Shown here piece after piece: positions 58,713 through 64,000 of a DNA stretch of 64,000 nt (positions within the stretch are counted from its first letter, which is position 1; each line of letters begins with the position of its first letter). Under the pieces are notes generated by a model that was not told the DNA's origin, searched no databases, and was given only the letters and a program-made list of their open reading frames with translations. A program made the position numbers and the translations under genes. The stretch lies in assembly GCA_965230565.1 (NCBI GenBank), contig CBDDLH010000016.1, forward strand, positions 2,232,001 through 2,296,000, given 5' to 3'. This DNA is from BCD1 sp965230565. Lineage in GTDB: Bacteria > Bacteroidota > Bacteroidia > Chitinophagales > Saprospiraceae.

Positions 58713-58830
58713 AAAAGGCTGTCTCAAGATTGGGCTTCACGCAGATAGTGCAGATAAACGCAGAACAAATTTATTATCAGCGAAAATCAGCGTCATCTGC
58801 GTGAAACCTATTCCAGAGCCAGCCTTTTTT
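58713..58830. terminator. Large bidirectional terminator hairpin between convergent genes
   Basis: AAAAGGCTGTCTC at 58713 pairs with GAGCCAGCCTTTT at 58816, closing a long hairpin in which TTCACGCAGAT pairs with ATCTGCGTGAA. A T-run follows on the plus strand. It separates the convergent genes at 55942 and 58836. The inner ATCAGCG/CATCTGCG sequence resembles degenerate DNA near 460-495. Confidence 0.7.
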
Positions 58831-58835
58831 TATTT

Positions 58836-61250
58836 CTACAATTTCTTGTAATTATACTTGGACGGATTTACCTCAGCCATCATCCGGTAAATGATCTCAA
58901 AGACATTCTCCGGGTTAGGTTTTGAAAAATAATCGCCGTCATCTCCGTAAGGAGGCCTGTGTTCTGCGGCGGTAAGACATACCGGTGAAGAATCGAGGTA
59001 TTGATAACCTCCCTGAACTTCCAGCACCTCACGCATCATGTAGGCCGTTGCTCCGCCTGGCACATCCTCGTCCATAAACACAATGCGGTTGGTCTTTTTA
59101 AGCGATTCAACGATGCGGTGTTCAATATCAAACGGCAGCAATGACTGAACGTCAATCAATTCAACAGAAATGTCTCTGCTCTTAAGCAATTCAATTCCTT
59201 TCTTAGCTACCCGGACACAGGATCCGTAAGTTACCAGCGTAACATCCGTTCCCTCATTCAATACCTCTGGAACGCCAAGAGGCACGGTAAATTCTCCAAG
59301 ATTATCCGGTTTCTTTTCTTTAAGACGATACCCATTCAGACATTCTACGATCAATGCCGGATCATCAGATTGCAACATGGTATTATAAAAACCTGTGGCC
59401 TGGGTCATATTTCTGGGCACCAATACATACACTCCTCTCAGAGAATTAAGGATCATACCCATAGGAGAACCTGAATGCCAGATGCCTTCCAATCTGTGGC
59501 CTCTGGTACGAATGATGGCCGGAGCATGCTGCAGCCCATTACTTCTGTACCTGACGGTGGCCAAATCATCTGTCAATGGCTGTAAACCGTACACGAGATA
59601 GTCCAGATACTGAATCTCCGCAATAGGCCTCAATCCGCGCATTGACATCCCGATGGCATGACCGACAATAGTATTTTCACGAATACCGGAATCAAAAATG
59701 CGCTCTTCGGAGTATTTATCCTGAAGGCCTGCCATTCCCTGATTCACATCACCTATCTGCCCAACATCTTCTCCGAAAGCATAAACACCCGGATTTTTTT
59801 CAAAAGTGATATCAAAGAAATCATTAAGTATCTGATATCCATTGGTCTTTTTTGATTTTTCCGAATATACCGGAGGTATTACAGGAACTTTAAGCGCCGA
59901 TTTATCACTGTTACTGTAAAGATTGGTATGGTAATGTTTTTCCCCCCTGCCTTCGACTTCAAGTATCCAGGATTCGAGTGGTTCCATATCCGGATTATCA
60001 ACATTAAACAGGGCATACCGCATATGACGAGCATTTTCAAGCAATTCCCTGATGGTTGGATTGTGCAGTCTTGAAAACTCTTTTTTAATCTTTTGAACCT
60101 CCTCATTAAAGTCAGGAAGCTTATTATATATCTCCTTAAGTTTTGTTTTTCTCTCTTTTCCGGGGGCCAGGTAGTCATTCCAGGCAAGGCGCTGTCGCTG
60201 TTTGACGTCTTCCTTTACGCTTTCCCTGATTGCCTGAAGCTCTTTTTTAGTGGCGATTCCGGACTCTACAATCCAATTTTCCATGTAGAGGATGCAGTCC
60301 TTTTCCTTTTCCCAATTCAACCTTTCATCTGACTTATACCGTTCATGCGAGCCTGAAGTAGAATGCCCTTGAGGTTGAGTAACTTCCTGGATATGGATGA
60401 CTGCCGGACGATGGTGCTTACGAACGTGATCCGCTACTTTTTGATACAGCTCTACCAGTCCGGGATAATCCCATGCCTTTCCGGTGAATATTTCAATGCC
60501 CTGATCTTTTGCCTTATCATAGTTGAAACCTCCGAGCACTTCCGAAATGCTGCTTTTGGTCGTTTGCAGATGGATGGGAACACTGATTCCATAACCATCA
60601 TCCCATACCGATATCAGGAGAGGGACCTGCATGACCCCGGCAGCATTTATTGTTTCCCAAAAAACACCTTCTGAGGTACTGGCATCCCCGATGGTTGCGA
60701 AAGTAACCTCATTACCATTTTGAGAAAAATTAGTAGCATCGACAAGCTTATTATTGCGATATTTTTTGGAGGCTCCTGCCAAACCAAGCGCTCGCGCCAT
60801 TTGTCCGGCCGTACTGGAAACATCGGCACTGACATTGAAGGAATCCAGATGATTCTTCCATTGTCCGTCCTCTTCAATGAGGGCCGTAGCGAAATGGCTA
60901 TTCATTTGACGACCGCCAGAAAATGGATCATTTTCCGGATCGGCGTAGAGTTGTGCGAAGAGTTGTTCAACCGTAGCGAGGTCTTTGGCTAACATGAATG
61001 TCTGGTCCCTGTAATAACCAGATCTGAAGTCCCCTTTCTTAAACGCGCGAGCCATTGCAACCTGCGGGACCTCTTTTCCTGCACCAAAAATCCCGAATTT
61101 TCCCCTGCCGGATAAAACTGCTTTTCTTCCGAGAAGACTAACTTCCCGGCTCATGCAACAAATCTCAAAATCCCGGAGAATAGAAGCCTTATCAAGGGAT
61201 AACGCTTTTTTGGTCTTTGAATGAGGATTCAAAAGAATATCTTTGGCCAT
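58836..61250 (-). CDS. Thiamine-diphosphate-dependent dehydrogenase E1, alpha and beta fused (804 residues)
   Basis: Second fused 2-oxo acid dehydrogenase E1 in the window, 804 residues against 690 for the one at 36639. The E1 alpha part covers about 30-420: YYRDQTFMLAKDLATVEQLF, SSTAGQMARALGLAGA, ThDP region GDASTSEGVFWETINAAG ... SVWDDGYGIS. Where most E1 alphas have NNG(Y/W), this reads DDGY, an Asn-to-Asp change at the Mg-ligating site that may still bind metal. The E1 beta part starts about 470 (FAFGEDVGQIGDVNQGMAGL, IRENTIVGHAIGMSMRGLRPIAEIQYLDY, DVQSLLPFDIEHRIV). No E2/E3 gene nearby. Strong candidate for a branched-chain or pyruvate-type complex; substrate open. Confidence 0.92.
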   Translation of the reverse strand: MAKDILLNPHSKTKKALSLDKASILRDFEICCMSREVSLLGRKAVLSGRGKFGIFGAGKEVPQVAMARAFKKGDFRSGYYRDQTFMLAKDLATVEQLFAQLYADPENDPFSGGRQMNSHFATALIEEDGQWKNHLDSFNVSADVSSTAGQMARALGLAGASKKYRNNKLVDATNFSQNGNEVTFATIGDASTSEGVFWETINAAGVMQVPLLISVWDDGYGISVPIHLQTTKSSISEVLGGFNYDKAKDQGIEIFTGKAWDYPGLVELYQKVADHVRKHHRPAVIHIQEVTQPQGHSTSGSHERYKSDERLNWEKEKDCILYMENWIVESGIATKKELQAIRESVKEDVKQRQRLAWNDYLAPGKERKTKLKEIYNKLPDFNEEVQKIKKEFSRLHNPTIRELLENARHMRYALFNVDNPDMEPLESWILEVEGRGEKHYHTNLYSNSDKSALKVPVIPPVYSEKSKKTNGYQILNDFFDITFEKNPGVYAFGEDVGQIGDVNQGMAGLQDKYSEERIFDSGIRENTIVGHAIGMSMRGLRPIAEIQYLDYLVYGLQPLTDDLATVRYRSNGLQHAPAIIRTRGHRLEGIWHSGSPMGMILNSLRGVYVLVPRNMTQATGFYNTMLQSDDPALIVECLNGYRLKEKKPDNLGEFTVPLGVPEVLNEGTDVTLVTYGSCVRVAKKGIELLKSRDISVELIDVQSLLPFDIEHRIVESLKKTNRIVFMDEDVPGGATAYMMREVLEVQGGYQYLDSSPVCLTAAEHRPPYGDDGDYFSKPNPENVFEIIYRMMAEVNPSKYNYKKL

Positions 61251-61496
61251 ATCTTTATTTAGGTTAGGTCTAAAAAATAATTTGGGCTTGGTCGAAATAT
61301 AATTTGGAAAACAGCCTATTTGGTTTTTGCAATATAAGATTTATTTTTCAAAAATCCACAAACAAGGTATAATTATCTTTTATAACATTCACATTCCGTA
61401 ACCACATGAAAAGGGCTGATCTTTTTAAACTGAATCAAAAAATACTGTTACCAAAACCAGATTTTACCGTCTCAAACTGTAGAGTCAAAGGGTGTT

Positions 61497-61504
61497 TAAC
61501 TTTG
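61497..61504 (+). promoter_or_regulatory. -7 box for the DUF1573 gene
   Basis: TAACTTTG, exact TAnnTTTG match, about 112 bp upstream of the start at 61616. The gap 61251-61615 is AT-rich and otherwise featureless to my reading. Confidence 0.45.
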
Positions 61505-61615
61505 CATTAACAAAATAATAGTTTTCAAAGTTTACATATTACTTCAATACCATTAATTTTGTCCACAGCGATTCAAACGCGACTTGAAAAAAATTTAATT
61601 AATTAAAATTCAATA

Positions 61616-62095
61616 ATGATGAAGAAATTTCTTTCTGTATTAACGCTTGTGCTGGGTGTTGCAGCTTTTGCTTTTGCCCAAACTCCAACTGCTCCTGTTG
61701 CAACCGATGAACCAGTTGAAAATACAGGTGGTCCTGAAATCACTTTCGAAAACGATATCATGGATTATGGAACCATCCAGCAGGGTTCTGACCCTTACCG
61801 TTTTTTCAACTTCACCAACACAGGCGACGCTCCTTTGGTAATTACTCACGCTAAAGGTAGCTGCGGATGTACAGTTCCAACATATCCTAAGGACCCTATC
61901 CTTCCTGGAGAGTCTGCTCAAATCAAGGTAAGATATGACACTAACCGCGTTGGTCCTTTCACCAAGCGTATTACCCTTACTCTTCAGGACATACCTGAGA
62001 AAAAAGTATTGACTATCAAGGGTAAAGTTGAAAAGAAAGCTGCGGAACCAGCTGGTGTCCCTTCCAATAACAGCGGTCTTTTTAACAATAACTAA
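61616..62095 (+). CDS. DUF1573 periplasmic protein
   Basis: 159 residues, signal peptide MMKKFLSVLTLVLGVAAFAFA. The DUF1573 domain spans about 40-130: ITFENDIMDYGTIQQGSDPYRFFNFTNTGDAPLVITHAKGSCGCTVPTYP in successive strands, with the conserved Cys pair in GSCGCT, and PGESAQIKVRYDTNRVGPFTKRITL. An immunoglobulin-like ASH-type fold, abundant in Bacteroidota and often expressed strongly; function unknown. Strong terminator 47 bp downstream. The ATG at 61619 is an equally good start. Confidence 0.95.
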   Translation: MMKKFLSVLTLVLGVAAFAFAQTPTAPVATDEPVENTGGPEITFENDIMDYGTIQQGSDPYRFFNFTNTGDAPLVITHAKGSCGCTVPTYPKDPILPGESAQIKVRYDTNRVGPFTKRITLTLQDIPEKKVLTIKGKVEKKAAEPAGVPSNNSGLFNNN

Positions 62096-62142
62096 GAAAT
62101 TTAATCGGAGAGCAATTTTTTCATGATATCCTCCGAAAACCT

Positions 62143-62178
62143 AAATCCCTTTGGAGCACTGCTGCAAAGGGATTTTTT
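62143..62178 (+). terminator. Terminator after the DUF1573 gene
   Basis: AAATCCCTTTG and CAAAGGGATTT, a perfect 11-bp stem, followed by TTTT. Confidence 0.9.
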
Positions 62179-62225
62179 TATAAAATAGAAGGATAAAAAG
62201 GAATAGAACCTGCTAAAAAAAGAAA

Positions 62226-62251
62226 AGACCCTTGCCGGTAAGCAAAGGTCT
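62226..62251. other. Small hairpin before the NadR-like gene
   Basis: AGACCCTTGC pairs with GCAAAGGTCT (one mismatch) around CGGTAA. No T-run, so it may be a leader structure or a weak second terminator. Confidence 0.45.
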
Positions 62252-62328
62252 CTAACCCAAACAAATAAACACAAAAACTACTTTAAGATACACAAAACTA
62301 AATCATTTTCCACTAACAGGCAATTATT

Positions 62329-62664
62329 TTGACCATTTTTCCAAAGCTTAACATTGTAGTAACCGGACCTGAATCCTCCGGAAAAACATGGCTGGCCAAA
62401 GCACTTTCGGCACACTATAAGACTATTTGGACACCTGAATTTGCACGTTCCTACCTGCAAAAAATGAATCGTGCCTACGTAGAAGAGGACCTCCTCGTCA
62501 TTGCCCAAAACCAACTGGATCAACAAAAAAAGAACCTCCAGCTAGTCGACCGCCTACTATTTTCCGATACCGGCCTACTGGTAATGAAAATCTGGTCAGA
62601 GTACAAATATGGTCGTACCAATCCTATGGATCGACCAGGAACTCATGAGAAATGGTCATTTTGA
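62329..62664 (+). CDS. NadR-like ATP-binding kinase, N-terminal part (frameshifted)
   Basis: P-loop kinase resembling the ribosylnicotinamide-kinase domain of NadR, or a related small AAA/P-loop protein. Walker A is VVTGPESSGKTWLAKAL; WTPEFARSYLQKM is the NadR-type segment; LLFSDTGLLVMKIWSEYKYG is the Walker B region. Starts at TTG 62329; no ATG is available in frame. After GRTNP the frame fails and stops at 62664. One extra base at about 62626 explains this: the +1 frame reads WIDQELMRNGHFDLFLLCYPDLPW and continues to 62881. No nicotinamide-nucleotide adenylyltransferase domain is present. Confidence 0.82.
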   Translation: MTIFPKLNIVVTGPESSGKTWLAKALSAHYKTIWTPEFARSYLQKMNRAYVEEDLLVIAQNQLDQQKKNLQLVDRLLFSDTGLLVMKIWSEYKYGRTNPMDRPGTHEKWSF

Positions 62665-62881
62665 CTTATTCCTTTTATGTTATCCTGACCTGCCATGGGA
62701 ATTCGATCCGCTGCGAGAAAATCCGGACAACCGGGAGGATTTATTCATTCTCTATAAAAAGACGTTAGATTCATTGAACTTACCCTACTCGCTTATCAAT
62801 GGACAAGGAGACCAACGTTTGAAAAAAGCCATTAAGGCAGTCGATCAGCTTCTGATAGATGCAGGAAAGGATTTTCCGTGA
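62621..62881 (+). CDS. NadR-like kinase, C-terminal part (frameshifted)
   Basis: Continuation of 62329-62664 in the next frame: LFLLCYPDLPWEFDPLREN, then REDLFILYKKTLDSLNLPY and LKKAIKAVDQLLI. LCYPDLPWEFDPLREN matches the NadR kinase substrate loop as I recall it. The rejoined protein has about 183 residues, the size of stand-alone NadR kinase-domain proteins of Bacteroidota. Confidence 0.8.
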   Translation: MLWIDQELMRNGHFDLFLLCYPDLPWEFDPLRENPDNREDLFILYKKTLDSLNLPYSLINGQGDQRLKKAIKAVDQLLIDAGKDFP

Positions 62882-62936
62882 GATTTTTATAATGAAAAAA
62901 ATAAAGCCGATTTTTCCCTTTTTGTCCAGCATTGAA

Positions 62937-62944
62937 TACCTTTG
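62937..62944 (+). promoter_or_regulatory. -7 box for the candidate RNA
   Basis: TACCTTTG, exact TAnnTTTG match, 11 bp before the first stem of the candidate RNA, with TTTTTG upstream. Confidence 0.5.
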
Positions 62945-62949
62945 CTTTG

Positions 62950-63168
62950 CTTTCACAACAAATCTGAAACAGATTATACCACCAGTTGTACGGACTCCCT
63001 AAAGAATAAGGCAATAATACTATAGAAACAAAGTAATCGTGGCAAAACTCAAAGACACAGTTTTTTGCCAGTATAATCGTTTGCTCTGCTAAGAATTATT
63101 GTCCCCAACACACGCAATCCAATCGTGTGTCTTTCACCCTTCCGCGTTTGGCGGAAGGGTTTTTTTAT
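62950..63168 (+). ncRNA. Candidate structured non-coding RNA, about 220 nt
   Basis: Stems, in order: ACAAC (62955-62959)/GTTGT (62985-62989) enclosing AATCTG/CAGATT (62961-62966/62970-62975); GGCAATAAT (63010-63018) with ATTATTGTC (63095-63103), a 9-bp stem with one GU, enclosing TGGCAAAACT/AGTTTTTTGCCA (63040-63070) with large unpaired strands on both sides; ACACACG/CGTGTGT (63108-63130), perfect; and the terminator at 63137. It has a promoter-like box before it and no reading frame. The closing stem, wide bubble and apical hairpin recall 6S RNA, but I cannot establish that; it does not look like tmRNA, SRP or RNase P RNA. Confidence 0.55.
63137..63168 (+). terminator. Terminator at the end of the candidate RNA
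   Basis: ACCCTTCCGC and GCGGAAGGGT form a perfect 10-bp stem around GTTT, followed by eight T. Confidence 0.93.
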
Positions 63169-63250
63169 TCCCTATTTCAGACCTAAAATACGGGTGGAAA
63201 GCACTATTTTTGTAGCTTAAAATTTATAATAAACCAAGTTACTATCAACT

Positions 63251-63280
63251 GGAAACCAGCAACCAGTAACTAGCAACCAA
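63251..63280 (+). repeat. Heptads in the leader of the enoyl-CoA hydratase gene
   Basis: GGAAACC, AGCAACC, AGTAACT, AGCAACC, AA: four 7-bp units of the family, ending 6 bp before the ATG at 63286. Confidence 0.8.
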
Positions 63281-63285
63281 ATATT

Positions 63286-64000
63286 ATGACCTACCAGAAT
63301 TTGATCCTAACCGAAGAAGACGGGATTTTGCTCGTCACCATAAACAGAGAAAAAGCACTGAATGCCCTCAATGGGCAAACCATGCGGGAACTGAACCATC
63401 TTTTTGCTGAAGATGCCCCGAAAAGAGACCATATTTCAGGAGTGATCATCACCGGAGCCGGAGAAAAATCATTCGTTGCCGGAGCCGACATAAAAGAGTT
63501 CCTTAATCTTGATTCAAAAGGAGGAGGAGCTGAAATGGCTCAGTACGGGCATGACACGTTTTTCCTCATCGAACGTTTCCACAAACCCGTAATTGCTGCT
63601 GTCAATGGATTTGCCCTCGGTGGAGGATGTGAACTGGCCATGGCCTGTCACCTCCGGATAGCCGGCGAAAAAGCCCGCTTTTCACAACCGGAAGTCAATC
63701 TCGGAATCATTCCGGGATATGGAGGCACCCAACGCCTCATCCAATGCATCGGTAAAACCAAAGCCATGGAATTGCTGATGACAGGTGATATGATCGGTGC
63801 TGAAGAAGCACACAGCCTGGGATTGGTTAATCATGTAGTACCTGCAGGTGAAGAAGTGGCTAAAAGTAAGGAGATTCTACAGAAGATCGCTTCCAAAGGC
63901 CCTATCGCCATTGCCAAAGTCATCGAAACGGTCAATGCCTATGCACAACACGACGTGGATGGATTCGCTAAAGAAGTAGAAGCATTCGGAGAAGTAACCA
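63286..64000 (+). CDS. Enoyl-CoA hydratase (runs off the right edge)
   Basis: Crotonase-family hydratase adding water to trans-2-enoyl-CoA in fatty-acid or phenylacetate-type beta-oxidation. 238 of about 260 residues are inside the window. Features are GILLVTINREKALNALNGQTM, the first oxyanion segment KSFVAGADIKEF, the second oxyanion segment GFALGGGCELAMACHLRIAG with the first catalytic Glu, and SQPEVNLGIIPGYGGTQRL with the second catalytic Glu (PEVNLG). Both catalytic residues are in place, unlike the paralogue at 39202. Leader made of AGCAACC heptads; it follows the candidate RNA and its terminator. Confidence 0.95.
   Translation, partial: MTYQNLILTEEDGILLVTINREKALNALNGQTMRELNHLFAEDAPKRDHISGVIITGAGEKSFVAGADIKEFLNLDSKGGGAEMAQYGHDTFFLIERFHKPVIAAVNGFALGGGCELAMACHLRIAGEKARFSQPEVNLGIIPGYGGTQRLIQCIGKTKAMELLMTGDMIGAEEAHSLGLVNHVVPAGEEVAKSKEILQKIASKGPIAIAKVIETVNAYAQHDVDGFAKEVEAFGEVT

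Noticed and set aside
62950..63168. tmRNA, SRP RNA or RNase P RNA
   Set aside because: No CCA-type acceptor end or tag frame, no GGAAG-type SRP loop and no P4 motif could be seen; left as an unassigned RNA.

Overview
The window reads as a chromosomal segment of a Bacteroidota bacterium, most likely of the Saprospiria/Saprospiraceae type (inference; no rRNA gene is present to settle it). The signs are: type IX secretion sorting domains of both the Por_Secre_tail kind (type A) and the gliding-motility/CHU_C kind (type B); GldB; a PorT-like barrel; DUF5916, CRTAC1/ASPIC-UnbV and DUF1573 proteins; a long GAPDH typical of the phylum; and promoter-like TAnnTTTG boxes before many genes. I see no tRNA, rRNA, CRISPR array, prophage or intact transposase gene.

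Layout. 1-9.6 kb, mostly minus strand: partial DEAD-box helicase, RluA-type pseudouridine synthase, a PaaZ-like ring-opening enzyme, a secreted protein and a NatA/NatB-like ABC exporter. 9.8-18.2 kb: S66 LD-carboxypeptidase, GAPDH, gldB, PorT-like barrel, nadC and a TonB-dependent receptor. 18.2-23.8 kb: a minus-strand group made of a VWA/metallopeptidase protein, an LRR protein, a MoxR-type AAA ATPase and an HD protein, with a second, chimeric LRR gene beyond a MITE-like element. 24-33 kb: HhH coiled-coil membrane protein, OmpA-like protein, galactokinase, GNAT, DUF5916 outer-membrane protein, a small TIR/TSD element and NhaC. 33-41.9 kb: two Crp-type regulators, an alpha/beta hydrolase-beta-lactamase-methyltransferase set, a fused E1 alpha/beta dehydrogenase, enoyl-CoA hydratase and DinB. 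42-52.7 kb: P-type ATPase, a T9SS type B protein, a four-helix-bundle protein, MATE pump, glycosyltransferase and a VWA protein. 53-64 kb: GldM-C-like secreted protein, pentaheme cytochrome with a T9SS tail, ASPIC/UnbV protein with a T9SS tail, a second fused E1 enzyme, DUF1573, a NadR-like kinase, a candidate structured RNA and a partial enoyl-CoA hydratase.

What stands out is between the genes. (1) Degenerate 7-bp-period arrays occur in a sense-oriented way: YNGYAAC-type heptads in the leaders of at least seven genes, and CAGTNNN-type heptads just after the stop codons of at least five. (2) A perfect or near-perfect palindrome (AGAAATACT...AGTATTTCT) recurs four or five times, once with a compensatory change in both arms. 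(3) Two divergent copies of a 216-262 bp TIR-bounded element carry four internal palindromes, and a separate 172 bp element is flanked by a perfect 9-bp target duplication. (4) An orphan ~220-nt structured RNA with its own promoter-like box and terminator lies before 63.2 kb. (5) Five genes are broken by single-base frameshifts inside otherwise conserved domains, which most simply points to residual sequencing errors but needs checking.

Limits: all calls come from reading the sequence and from recall of protein families; no database search was possible.
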